Source: Hassallia byssoidea VB512170 (GTDB lineage Bacteria > Cyanobacteriota > Cyanobacteriia > Cyanobacteriales > Nostocaceae). Taken from it: 64,000 nucleotides of DNA. Position 1 is the first letter of the stretch. Each line of letters starts with the position of its first letter. Location of the stretch: NCBI RefSeq assembly GCF_000817785.2, contig NZ_JTCM02000001.1, positions 62,001 to 126,000 on the forward strand, in the 5' to 3' direction. The notes under the pieces were generated by a model. The model worked only from the letters and a program-made list of their open reading frames with translations. It had not been told where the DNA came from and made no database searches. Both the position numbers and the translations under genes were made by a program. Shown here piece after piece: positions 32,671-41,416 of the stretch.

Positions 32671-34518
32671 TTAAAAGTTCTCGAAGTTAGCGATCGCTTC
32701 CTTCATCTTCTCCATCACCTCATCTACAGGTATACTTCCTAACTCCCCTGAAGCGCGTGTACGAATACTTAAGCTGTTGCTTTCAACTTCCTTCGCTCCG
32801 ACTACCGCCATCACGGGTATTTTTTGTTTCTCAGCATTGCGGATGAGTTTACCCAAGCGATCGCCACTCAAATCGACTTCCGCACGGATACCCAAAACCT
32901 GCATCTTCGCTGCTACCTCTTTGGCAAAAGGTAGAAACTCATCACTCACCGGCAACAATCTCGCTTGCACTGGTGCCAACCACAACGGGAAATCCCCCGC
33001 ATATTCTTCAATCAAAATACCAATCAGCCGTTCAAGAGAACCAAAAGGCGCACGGTGAATCATTACCGGACGTTTGCGAGAACCATCTTCAGCTACATAT
33101 TCTAAATCAAAGCGTTCAGGCAAGTTATAATCTACTTGCACCGTTCCGAGCTGCCACTCTCTATCCAAAGCATCCTTGACGATAAAATCTAGTTTGGGAC
33201 CATAAAACGCCGCTTCGCCAATTCCCTCAAAGTGTTCCATCCCCAAAGTTTCCACAGCACGACGAATCGCACTTTCAGCTTTATTCCAAGCTTCATCGTC
33301 ACCAATATACTTATCTGAAGCTGGATCGCGGAAACTGAGTCGCGCTTTGAAATTCTGATCTAATTTCAGACTCTTAATCACTGACAGAATCAAATCCACC
33401 ACGTTGAGGAATTCACTGTCTAACTGTTCTGGGGTGACAAATAAATGAGCATCGTCTTGAGTAAAGCCGCGCACTCTAGTTAAACCGCCTAATTCCCCAG
33501 ATTGTTCGTAGCGGTAAACGGTACCAAATTCCGCAAGGCGTATCGGTAATTCTCGGTAGGAGTGCAACTCACTCTTATATATTTGAATGTGGAAAGGACA
33601 ATTCATCGCTTTCAGAACAAAGCCTTGCTCATCTGCTGCGGCTTTTTCATCCTCCGCCATCATCGGAAACAAATCTTCTTTATACTTCTGCCAGTGTCCG
33701 GAGACTTTAAATAAATCTACTCTGCCGATGTGGGGCGTTACCACAGGCAAATAACCGCGTTTTAGCTGTTGTTGTTGCAAAAAGTCTTGCAGAAGAGTCC
33801 GTAATAAAGTTCCTTTGGGTGTCCACAAAGGCAAACCGGGTCCGACTAAATCAGAAAATACAAATAATCCCAGTTCTTTACCTAATTTTCGATGATCTCG
33901 GCGTTGCGCTTCTTCTTTGCGTCGCTTGTATTCGGCAAGTTGTTCTGGAGTTTCCCAAGCGGTGGCGTAAATGCGTTGCAATTGCGCTTTGGTTTCATCT
34001 CCACGCCAATAAGCGCCGGCAACGCTTTCTAATTCGATCGCTTTCGGGTTTAAATCGGCGGTGTTTTCGACATGAGGTCCGGCGCACAAATCCCACCATT
34101 CATTCCCCAGGTGGTAAATGGTGATTGGTTCGGATTTAATATCTTGGAGAATTTCTAATTTGTAAGGTTCGTTAATTTTCTGAATTCGGCTTTCGGCTTC
34201 TTCCCGACTAACTTCTTCGCGAATTACGGGAATTTTGCGATTGATAATTTTTACCATCTCTTTCTGGATGGCTTTCAAATCTTTGTCGGTAAATGGTTCG
34301 GGACTGTCAAAATCGTAATAGAAGCCGTTTTCAATCCACGGACCAATTGTAACTTGCGCTTTGGGAAACAGCTTTTGTACTGCCATCGCCATCACATGAG
34401 AAGCTGTGTGACGAATCTTTCGCAAATTTTCCGATTCGCTGCTACGCGGTAAGTACATTTTTTCGAGTTGTTCTGCTTGGTTTGAAGATGATTGTGGCGA
34501 CATCGGCTGTTGAACCAT
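32671..34518 (-). CDS. thrS: Threonyl-tRNA synthetase without the N-terminal TGS domain
   Basis: Class II aminoacyl-tRNA synthetase joining Thr to tRNA-Thr. The editing domain begins at once: HTASH (His37, His41) and CAGPH supply its zinc-like site. The catalytic core follows with FRDP, the zinc-ligand MNCPFHIQIY and class II motif 2/3 elements (RMAEFGTVYRYEQSGELGG-type, RAPFGSLERLIGILIEEY). The anticodon-binding domain ends the protein. At 615 residues it lacks the usual TGS domain of about 60 residues. Nostocales can carry two ThrRS, one zinc-responsive; which this is cannot be told. Start ATG 34518. Confidence 0.93.
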   Translation of the reverse strand: MVQQPMSPQSSSNQAEQLEKMYLPRSSESENLRKIRHTASHVMAMAVQKLFPKAQVTIGPWIENGFYYDFDSPEPFTDKDLKAIQKEMVKIINRKIPVIREEVSREEAESRIQKINEPYKLEILQDIKSEPITIYHLGNEWWDLCAGPHVENTADLNPKAIELESVAGAYWRGDETKAQLQRIYATAWETPEQLAEYKRRKEEAQRRDHRKLGKELGLFVFSDLVGPGLPLWTPKGTLLRTLLQDFLQQQQLKRGYLPVVTPHIGRVDLFKVSGHWQKYKEDLFPMMAEDEKAAADEQGFVLKAMNCPFHIQIYKSELHSYRELPIRLAEFGTVYRYEQSGELGGLTRVRGFTQDDAHLFVTPEQLDSEFLNVVDLILSVIKSLKLDQNFKARLSFRDPASDKYIGDDEAWNKAESAIRRAVETLGMEHFEGIGEAAFYGPKLDFIVKDALDREWQLGTVQVDYNLPERFDLEYVAEDGSRKRPVMIHRAPFGSLERLIGILIEEYAGDFPLWLAPVQARLLPVSDEFLPFAKEVAAKMQVLGIRAEVDLSGDRLGKLIRNAEKQKIPVMAVVGAKEVESNSLSIRTRASGELGSIPVDEVMEKMKEAIANFENF

Positions 34519-35138
34519 TGGCTAAATAATTATATGATGATTTGCGATCGCTCAAGTTTCAAAAAATATACCCAAATATAACAAGGGCTTCAATTCTTTT
34601 GCTTTGTCAGGTTTAAAGCTATCATGGATGCACTTTAACATCACGGCTCAATTTCCTTTATGATGCTCTTTTACACAAAAAGAGCGATTAGTTACTTTGC
34701 CGCCCTGCAATAGTTGCACGTTAACTGTAATATAAATTCTTTTTATCTTATAGATTTATTTAATTTATTTAGCAGTATTAAATATATCTTTCAAATAAGC
34801 GCTTTCAGTTGATCTCTGCAAAGTCTGAAAGATTATTTTTTTAACTGACTGTACGATCAGCTGTTTTCATAAATTATATCAAAACCCTTCCATCATATCA
34901 TATTTATCATAATTCAACTTTAATATAAATTTTTCATAAAGCTGCATCTATCTTAATGCTGCAAGTACAGCTATACCTATCGGAACTGTACAAACCTTTG
35001 GTGTAGCTCATATAATTAAATCTTAACGTTTTTTACAAAAATATAACTATTTCTGTCTTCTGACATATATAAGAAAAATGTAAAGAAATGTAAATAACGT
35101 TAATATTAGTAAGCAAGTTAGAAATATGCCTCTGATTT
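34519..35138. other. AT-rich intergenic region, no gene seen
   Basis: 620 bases between divergent thrS and the DUF2605 gene. It is AT-rich with several TATAAT-like boxes, for example CATATAATTAAATCTTA near 35010, which recurs as CTATATAATTAAATCTTTA near 38675. A repeat of ATGTAAAG/ATGTAAAT occurs at 35078-35096. No open frame, tRNA or clear terminator was found. It must contain the thrS promoter and a long leader for the next gene. Confidence 0.5.
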
Positions 35139-35456
35139 ATGCGAGACTCAAACTTACCAGAGCCAGAGTTGTTGAAAACGGTTTTGCAGCCGTTGTTGGA
35201 AGATTTTCAGTATTGGTTTGCGCGATCGCGTCAATTGCTGGAAAAAGAGCAACTCTCATTTATGAGTGACCAGGAGCAATCGGATCTACTGTTGCGAGTC
35301 AAGCAGGCTCAAGACAAAGTGAACACGGCGAAAATGCTGTTTGCTGCAACTGACGGACAAGTCGGTATTGAGATGGAAACCTTAATGCCTTGGCATAAAT
35401 TAGTTACAGAATGTTGGCAAGTGGCGATGCGCTTGCGTCAAGATCGAGAAGTTTAA
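35139..35456 (+). CDS. DUF2605 family protein
   Basis: A short acidic, all-helical protein (105 residues) that fits the cyanobacterial DUF2605 family: LKTVLQPLLEDFQYWFARSR, LLEKEQLSFMSDQEQSDLLL and VKQAQDKVNTAKMLFAATDG, then a final helix LVTECWQVAMRLRQ. The function is unknown. It sits upstream of a DUF2973 gene on the same strand, a pairing commonly seen in cyanobacteria, with about 295 bases between. The start is ATG 35139. Confidence 0.85.
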   Translation: MRDSNLPEPELLKTVLQPLLEDFQYWFARSRQLLEKEQLSFMSDQEQSDLLLRVKQAQDKVNTAKMLFAATDGQVGIEMETLMPWHKLVTECWQVAMRLRQDREV

Positions 35457-35627
35457 TGTTTTTTAGATGAGAACTTTGCTAAACTGCTTGGCAATAGCAA
35501 AACGGTATATAAGTCGAAGAGATACTACAAAATCGTTCAAATCCTTTGAATTAAGAAAATATTGTATTTTATGATACTTAACATTGACTGACAGTTAAAA
35601 AAATTGTCTCACATCGACATAAGCGCA

Positions 35628-35701
35628 CCTTATGTGCGTTAAGTATTCGCCTTACCCTGGAGTCCCGCCCAAAGCAAAGTAGGGGTGGGGAAACCCCACC
35701 C
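35628..35701 (+). promoter_or_regulatory. Hairpins in the leader of the DUF2973 gene
   Basis: Two hairpins precede the ribosome binding site: CGCACCTTATGTGCG near 35630-35640 and GGGTGGGG-AAA-CCCCACCC at 35683-35701. The 295-base gap between the two DUF genes thus contains structured RNA, either a leader element or a dispersed repeat. Confidence 0.4.
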
Positions 35702-35750
35702 AAAACGACAACATAAATTTTTAAAACCGCAGCACCTAGAGGAAAAACCG

Positions 35751-36068
35751 ATGTTACACTTACTTTACATTCTTGCTTTTACCATCCTTGCTTTTATAGC
35801 CGTTGCCAACTTAATTCGCAACCTGGTGATGTTCAGTTTTGACACAGATCGAACTTATTCCAGGTCATCAATGGGGCAGGGAAACTCAGCATATATGTCA
35901 TCAAGAAAACAATTTATACCCCATCCAGAGTTATTAGACAGTTCCGGAAATTTAATTAAAGAACCTCTATTGGTAATGCGTTCAGTCAACGTTGAAGATG
36001 CTCGTCAACAATTAGACGCTCTTTATGAAGCTTCCCCAGGACAAAAGAGTGAGAAGGAAGAAGGCTAA
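35751..36068 (+). CDS. DUF2973 family membrane protein
   Basis: A small protein of 105 residues with an N-terminal membrane segment (LLYILAFTILAFIAVANLIR, about 3-22), a short linker with DRTYSRSSMGQ and a soluble end (HPELLDSSGNLIKEPLLVMR). I start at ATG 35751 because AGAGGAAA lies nine bases upstream; the frame is open from 35685 but that lead is repeat-derived. The function is unknown. DUF2605 and DUF2973 genes often pair. The stop codon touches the 62-bp repeat tract. Confidence 0.8.
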   Translation: MLHLLYILAFTILAFIAVANLIRNLVMFSFDTDRTYSRSSMGQGNSAYMSSRKQFIPHPELLDSSGNLIKEPLLVMRSVNVEDARQQLDALYEASPGQKSEKEEG

Positions 36069-36267
36069 AGCGGGGAATGGGGAGTAGGGACTAGGGAGTG
36101 GTGAATTTTTTACTGCCTACTCCCTATTTAAGCGAGGAATGGGGAGTAGGGAGTAGGGAGTGGTGAATTTTTTACTGTCTACTCGCTATTTAAGCGGGGA
36201 ATGGGGTGTAGGGAGTAGTGAATTTCCTACTCCCCACTCCCCACTCCCCACTCCCCACTCTCTATTT
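36068..36267. repeat. Tandem 62-bp repeat units
   Basis: AAGCGGGGAATGGGG units begin at 36068, 36130 and 36192, a period of 62 bp, with a last unit of 76 bp that has extra CCCCACT heptamers. Each unit contains GGGAGT heptamers, GTGAATTTTTTACTG, and their complement TACTCCCTATTTAAG, so each could fold into a hairpin. The stop codons of both flanking genes lie at its two ends. Confidence 0.85.
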
Positions 36268-38545
36268 AAGCTTCGATAACTACGCGGAGATTACCGCGTT
36301 TTTTGGCGACGCGACAAGCAGTGGTGTTACCAGAGCGTTCAAATTCTAAATCGAGAACGGTACCACCAACGCGCAAATTGTGAAACGACAAACGATTAAT
36401 CGACTCTGGCAAAGCGGGGTCGATGATTCGCAAGCAGTTATTTTGAGCATCAGGCACCAAGTTGACCATCATTTGCAGTAATTGAAAGATACTGCCAGTA
36501 GCCCAAGCTTGAGGAGTACAAGCGACAGGATATTGCACGGGAGCGTTATCACCGTTACGTTCATAGCCGCATAAAAGTTCTGGGGGACGGTGGTAGGGCT
36601 GCTGGCTAGTCATATCGATCAAGCCTTGGTACAATTCTAAAGCTTGATCGATTAAACCGAGCGATCGCAAACCCATTGCAATCAGCGCGTTGTCGTGGGG
36701 CCAAACTGAACCAATATGATACCCCATCGGATTGTAAGCTGGTGACAAACTACTTAGGGTGCGAATGCCCCAACCATTAAACATATCCGGTGCCCGCAAC
36801 CGCTCTGCCACACTATAAGCTTTTTCAGGGGTGAAAATTCCTAAAAGCAGACAATGACCGGGATTTGAGGTAATACTATCTACATGCTTACCGTCTCCAT
36901 CCAAAGCAAGAGCGCAGAAATCCTCGTCTTCCATCCAGAAATCTCGATTGAAACGAACCTTTAGGTTTCTTGCCTCTTCTTGCCAGCGGTCAGCTAAATC
37001 AAGCCGCTTTTTCATCCTGGCAATTTCTGCCAGACGCATTTTCGCAGCGTACACATAAGCTTGCACTTCACAAAGGGCAATAGGTCCGCTTGCTAATTCT
37101 CCCTTGCGGTCTACAATACAATCACCAGAATCTTTCCAGCCTTGGTTAGCAAGACCGCGTTTAGATTTGCAATAGTAGCTTAAGTAGCTAGTTTCTTTAG
37201 TATTGCGATCGATCCACTCCATTGCAGCTAGAGCGTTTGACCAAAGTTGCTCTAAAGTTTCTTGATCGTGAGTCCAAGTGTAGTATTCAGCATACAACAT
37301 CAGCCACAGAGGAGTAGCATCAACAGTACCGTAGTAGGGCGTGTGGGGAATTTCTTGACAACGCGCCATTTCTCCCAATCGCAGCTCGTGTAAAATCTTA
37401 CCTGGTTCCTCTTCCCGCCAATCATCTTCACTTTTACCTTGGTATGCGGCTAAAAGAAAAAGAGTTTCTTTGGCGATTTGCGGATTTAACATTAAGCTTT
37501 GGTAAGCTGTAATCAGCGAATCCCGCCCAAATAGTGAAGAAAACCACGGCACACCGGCGGAAACAGTTTTATGCTTGCCAAAAGACTGCCGCAACAAATA
37601 CATATCTTGTTCAGCTCGTTCGATGACTCGATTAAATAAGCTTTTATCTGAGCGAATTCGGGTAATTTGTTGTCCCCAGTGCTGTTCTTCCATCACCTCA
37701 GCGGCTTTTGCTTGTCCTAGGGTGGCAGGGGCACTTACAGTAGAGCTAGATTTGTTGTTTGTTAACATGTTCACCCGATAACCCAGTTTTTGGGTTTCGT
37801 GGGAAGCCAATTCAAACCGCCAAACCGCCGTGTAACCTTTGAAATAATCGGGGATTCGATGCTGGAATTGAATGCGCGATTCCATGATTGAGCCATCTAG
37901 ACCTTGATAGGCTAGTGTCAACATTTCTGCTGTCGCTGTTGTCTGTATCGGCGAAACGCCATCACCTGTTAGTATTGCTTCCTCAATTGTTGGGTCTACT
38001 AGGCGCAAAAGTTTACCGCGTTTCTGTCTGTCATAGCCCCGCACTTCAAATAAATCGACAAAATCCGCATCAAAGCTGATAGTTAGTTCAAAGGTGATGG
38101 GAGTTGTGCTATAATTGGATATCTCTATTTCTTCAAATAGTGCCCCGTTGAGGACAAGTTCGCGGCAAATTCCTACAGTGTCGGCATTTAGGCGATCGTC
38201 AATTCTGGGATTAGTACACAAAACTGAAAGTGAAAATCCTTTATCGGCAGTGCTGCTGAGGAGAACAGGCGATCGCCCTTCAATCTGCAACTCCAAACGA
38301 CTGAGAAATCTCGTATCAGAGCAAAACAGTCCCATACTGGGGTTGCTGTCGTTGAGCGAACAACCAGATATATTGCCGATAGTGTCTGTGACGAAAAATA
38401 AATCATCATCTTTAACAGTAAGTGTCGGTTGTGGTCTTTGTGTTACTACACAAGCCCACTCTGGGATAGGTATTTGTTCGGCATGTACAAAAGTTTTTCC
38501 GTCTAGCGAAATTTTATCAGCGAAGAACTGCTTATCCGGTGTCAT
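36266..38545 (-). CDS. Glycogen debranching enzyme (amylo-alpha-1,6-glucosidase)
   Basis: A 759-residue protein. Residues about 45-240 form the N-terminal glycogen-debranching domain (LFFVTDTIGNISGC, MGLFCSDTRFLSRLELQIEG), and about 300-750 the (alpha/alpha)6-barrel, with VPWFSSLFGRDSLITAYQSL, GTVDATPLWLMLYAEY and YHIGSVWPHDNALIAMGLRS. The family hydrolyses alpha-1,6 branches of glycogen or related oligosaccharides; some cyanobacterial members may act on other glucosides. The start ATG 38545 gives a cytosolic protein. It is alone on its strand, with a long upstream gap. Confidence 0.88.
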   Translation of the reverse strand: MTPDKQFFADKISLDGKTFVHAEQIPIPEWACVVTQRPQPTLTVKDDDLFFVTDTIGNISGCSLNDSNPSMGLFCSDTRFLSRLELQIEGRSPVLLSSTADKGFSLSVLCTNPRIDDRLNADTVGICRELVLNGALFEEIEISNYSTTPITFELTISFDADFVDLFEVRGYDRQKRGKLLRLVDPTIEEAILTGDGVSPIQTTATAEMLTLAYQGLDGSIMESRIQFQHRIPDYFKGYTAVWRFELASHETQKLGYRVNMLTNNKSSSTVSAPATLGQAKAAEVMEEQHWGQQITRIRSDKSLFNRVIERAEQDMYLLRQSFGKHKTVSAGVPWFSSLFGRDSLITAYQSLMLNPQIAKETLFLLAAYQGKSEDDWREEEPGKILHELRLGEMARCQEIPHTPYYGTVDATPLWLMLYAEYYTWTHDQETLEQLWSNALAAMEWIDRNTKETSYLSYYCKSKRGLANQGWKDSGDCIVDRKGELASGPIALCEVQAYVYAAKMRLAEIARMKKRLDLADRWQEEARNLKVRFNRDFWMEDEDFCALALDGDGKHVDSITSNPGHCLLLGIFTPEKAYSVAERLRAPDMFNGWGIRTLSSLSPAYNPMGYHIGSVWPHDNALIAMGLRSLGLIDQALELYQGLIDMTSQQPYHRPPELLCGYERNGDNAPVQYPVACTPQAWATGSIFQLLQMMVNLVPDAQNNCLRIIDPALPESINRLSFHNLRVGGTVLDLEFERSGNTTACRVAKKRGNLRVVIEA

Positions 38546-38978
38546 TAGGCAAATTTCCGTGTACAGGTTTATGTGGTGGTTCTAGCAGCGTCTGCAAAAA
38601 AGACGCTTTCAAAATTTATTTGAGCCATTGAGCAAAAATGATACTCATATACAGCGACAAAAGGACATGCACAAAAGCTATATAATTAAATCTTTATAAT
38701 TGTATATTTTTTAAAATTTTTGTAAAGGCAAATCTCAGGCGGAAAAATAGGAACTTTTACTTAATTTATTTAAGGCTGTAACTGAGAAAGCGTAAGGCAC
38801 AGAGACTATTTAGCCTGCGTTGAAAATTAACGGCTTTTGCTCTCGGTTCGGCGATCCGGATTGTATGAAGCTTTCTTTATATTCATTGATGTTATAACAA
38901 AAAAATGGGAAGATTGTCAGCTTTGTGGCAAAAAATCCGATTTTTGATTTATTTCTGAATTGGGGAATTTGCTTTGCT
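38546..38978. other. Upstream region of the debranching enzyme gene
   Basis: 433 bases, AT-rich, with a TATATAATTAAATC motif near 38675 shared with the region near 35010 and runs of T. No gene, tRNA or terminator was recognised. It should contain the promoter for the debranching enzyme on the minus strand. Confidence 0.45.
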
Positions 38979-39644
38979 TTATCTGTTAGACGCTAATTTA
39001 TCAGCAATGCGAGTAGTTTCTGGCAGTCGATATTTTGGCGTGCAGCGCAATACGTAGTCAATAGCCGTTGGTAGACTGACGCGATGACCGCTGGAGATAT
39101 ATAGTGGTTTGACTTTGGTGCGCGATCGCAAAACGGCGCCAATCGTTTCACCCTTATGTATAAGTGGTTGCCAACTGCCTCTTGTTTCTGGTAATATTTC
39201 ATGTTTACCAACCAGCAAGGATTTTGCTACACCAATTGTCGGTATATCCACAAGTACACCCAAATGACAAGCTATGCCAAATCTGCGAGGATGGGCGATT
39301 CCCTGACCATCACAGAGAATAATATCTGGTATTGTTGTAATCTTTTCTAAAGCGTCGAGTACAGCCGGAATTTCGCGAAATGAAAGGAAACCAGGAATGT
39401 AAGGAAATGTTGTGGGACGATAGGCTAAACTCGTCTCGATGACCTGCAAATCGGGAAAACTGAGTACCGCTACTGCTGCCCGACTAATCGTCCCGTCTGC
39501 TTCAAAACCCATGTCTACCCCAGCAACATACTGAACTGGTTCTTTAAATTTATCTTCGGTAATTACCTCAGCTTGGAGTTGTTCTTGGATAGCGATCGCT
39601 TCAGAGAGTGTTAGTTGCCAAGCATGACGTTGATAAATTTTCAT
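38979..39644 (-). CDS. nfi: Endonuclease V
   Basis: Deoxyinosine 3'-endonuclease, which nicks DNA beside deaminated adenine and begins its repair. Motifs are VAGVDMGFEADGTISRAAVA (with the catalytic Asp), YIPGFLSFREIPAVLDAL, IILCDGQGIAHPRRFGIACH (catalytic Asp and Gly-rich turn) and PTIGVAKSLLVGK. The length of 221 residues is usual. It starts at ATG 39644 and stands divergent from the prohibitin gene by 136 bases. Confidence 0.94.
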   Translation of the reverse strand: MKIYQRHAWQLTLSEAIAIQEQLQAEVITEDKFKEPVQYVAGVDMGFEADGTISRAAVAVLSFPDLQVIETSLAYRPTTFPYIPGFLSFREIPAVLDALEKITTIPDIILCDGQGIAHPRRFGIACHLGVLVDIPTIGVAKSLLVGKHEILPETRGSWQPLIHKGETIGAVLRSRTKVKPLYISSGHRVSLPTAIDYVLRCTPKYRLPETTRIADKLASNR

Positions 39645-39780
39645 GTTTAAATAAGTTTGAGTTTAAAGTTTTTTCCGAAATCGTTACCCGCAAGAGTGTT
39701 TTTACTGATGTTACTGATGGAAAAATCTTTTTCGCCTGACACTAAAGCAAAACTATATCACTCAATTTAGCAGATAAAAT

Positions 39781-40641
39781 ATGGAAAGTCTGAGAAACAA
39801 TAATACTAATAACCATCATCACGCATTGTACCTTGTCGGCGGAATAGTTTTATTAGCTTTAGCAATTATTTTTCGTCCCTTTAGCATCGTGAATGCAGGT
39901 GAACGAGGAGTTGTCATGCAATTTGGCAAAGTTCAAGATAGAGTTTTTGATGAAGGTATCCATCCTATTACACCAATTGTCACATCAGTTAAAAACATCA
40001 GCATTCGCATTCAAAATACTAGTTTTAAAGCTGATGCTACTTCCAAAGACCTCCAGAAAATGACAGCAGAAATCGCTGTAAACTGGAACGTTGACCCGAC
40101 GCGAGTCAATAAAGTTTATCAAAAAATTGGAGATGAGCAACAAATCATTACAACAATAATCGCTCCCGCTGTTTCCGAAGTTTTGAAAGCAGCAATTTCT
40201 CAAAAAACGACAGAAGAAATTATTACCGAAAGGGCAGAAATAAAAGCAGAAATTGATACAGAACTTAAAAATCGTTTAGCGCCTTATGGTGTAATTGTCG
40301 ATGATGTATCTATAGTAAATTTCGCTTTCCCTGAAGAGTTTAGCAAAGCTGTAGAAGCAAGACTTATAGCAGAACAACAAGCAAGACTTGCAGAATTTAA
40401 TGCTGATAAAGCAGCACAAGAAGCTCAAGCAAATATCAACCGCGCTAAAGGAGAAGCAGAAGCGCAAAAATTACAAGAAAAAACTTTAACACCAGCGTTT
40501 TTACAGAAGCAAGCGATAGAAAAATGGGATGGTAAGTTTCCGATGGTGATGACTGGTGATGGGAAATTACCAATGATTAATATTACAACTGCTACCTCGA
40601 CTAATAATGCTACTATGTCTTCGCAGCAAAAACAGAAATAG
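39781..40641 (+). CDS. Prohibitin/SPFH family membrane protein
   Basis: A band-7 (SPFH) protein of 286 residues. One membrane segment lies at 16-34 (YLVGGIVLLALAIIFRPFSI), then the SPFH domain with NAGERGVVMQFGKVQDRVFD and the prohibitin core DLQKMTAEIAVNWNVDP, then a coiled coil (AEQQARLAEFNADKAAQEA). It resembles cyanobacterial prohibitin Phb1 (Synechocystis slr1106 type), which forms large ring assemblies in the membrane and is thought to chaperone membrane proteins or stabilise lipid domains. No ribosome binding site stands out. The start is ATG 39781. Confidence 0.9.
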   Translation: MESLRNNNTNNHHHALYLVGGIVLLALAIIFRPFSIVNAGERGVVMQFGKVQDRVFDEGIHPITPIVTSVKNISIRIQNTSFKADATSKDLQKMTAEIAVNWNVDPTRVNKVYQKIGDEQQIITTIIAPAVSEVLKAAISQKTTEEIITERAEIKAEIDTELKNRLAPYGVIVDDVSIVNFAFPEEFSKAVEARLIAEQQARLAEFNADKAAQEAQANINRAKGEAEAQKLQEKTLTPAFLQKQAIEKWDGKFPMVMTGDGKLPMINITTATSTNNATMSSQQKQK

Positions 40642-40717
40642 AAGGTGCAGTACCCTAATTATCTATTGTTTTCTCAATTAAGGAACGCAGCGAATCCGCT
40701 TCTCCACTTGTCCGCGC

Positions 40718-41014
40718 TTACTTAAGTTTTCCTTCTTTATCAGCAAGCCTCACATCTAAGGTTTCACTTGACCTTAATGCATGAATTAGCTTGTTAATTG
40801 ATTTTAATAAGATTTTAACTTCTTCGCGAGATGCCCCCATCCTTGTACTAAACTCAGACAATTTAATCCCATTACATACCTCATTAAGAGCGTTATTTAA
40901 AATGAGCAGATCATCTATTGAAAATTGAATATCAGCCTTGTCTTTTGTGGTTTGAAGAATTTGTATCGTCATCAGTAATTGTTCCGTTAATACTACAAAG
41001 AACCCCTTGACCAA
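40718..41014 (-). CDS. Small protein of unknown function, last gene of the toxin-immunity run
   Basis: A 98-residue helical protein (ILQTTKDKADIQFSIDDLLI, LLKSINKLIHALRSSETLD). The first 14 residues overlap the previous gene by 22 bases; an alternative Met is at 40972, which removes the overlap. The segment ASREEVKILLKSINKLIHAL resembles the helical half of small regulatory or immunity proteins, but I recognise no family. Its position as the last gene in a one-strand run behind a secreted deaminase toxin suggests an immunity or accessory role. Confidence 0.55.
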   Translation of the reverse strand: MVKGFFVVLTEQLLMTIQILQTTKDKADIQFSIDDLLILNNALNEVCNGIKLSEFSTRMGASREEVKILLKSINKLIHALRSSETLDVRLADKEGKLK

Positions 41015-41331
41015 TTTTTTTGGAGAACAAAACTACCATAAATTATCGATAGTTCAAAGATATCTGTGGTAATTACAGCAGCTTCCTGATGAGATTTTAT
41101 ACCCATAGAAAAGCCGATTAGGTCAGCTTCTGGTTCATGTATTTCCTCTGAATCATGCACAGTCCACCTTATGTCGTGACAGTCCTGAAAAATTAGCACA
41201 TAAGGCAAGCGCTCCTTAGCAGGATTGTACACACATTCAAGTGATACTTCGTTTCCCCATAGAGAGACCTTCACACTTGTAATTAGCGATGTCAGACCAC
41301 CAAGTTTAAGTAAATGATAATCGTCCGGCAT
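40993..41331 (-). CDS. Small unknown protein in the toxin-immunity run
   Basis: A 112-residue beta-rich protein with no signal or membrane segment. It reads LKLGGLTSLITSVKVSLWGN, PYVLIFQDCHDIRWTVHD, EADLIGFSMGIKSHQEAAVI and TTDIFELSIIYGSFVLQKNW. The pattern of strands with a conserved-looking DxxELSIxYGSF end matches a type of small cyanobacterial protein that I have seen only as hypothetical. It overlaps the next gene by 22 bases and lies 86 bases after the DUF416 gene. An immunity role is an inference from context. Confidence 0.6.
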   Translation of the reverse strand: MPDDYHLLKLGGLTSLITSVKVSLWGNEVSLECVYNPAKERLPYVLIFQDCHDIRWTVHDSEEIHEPEADLIGFSMGIKSHQEAAVITTDIFELSIIYGSFVLQKNWSRGSL

Positions 41332-41416
41332 ATTAATTTAATTACTTACCTTTTCTAAAGTTTTCTTACTTTATCCCCTCGAACTGAGAAAGTCTGCCGA
41401 TGCTGTTAAATCAAGC

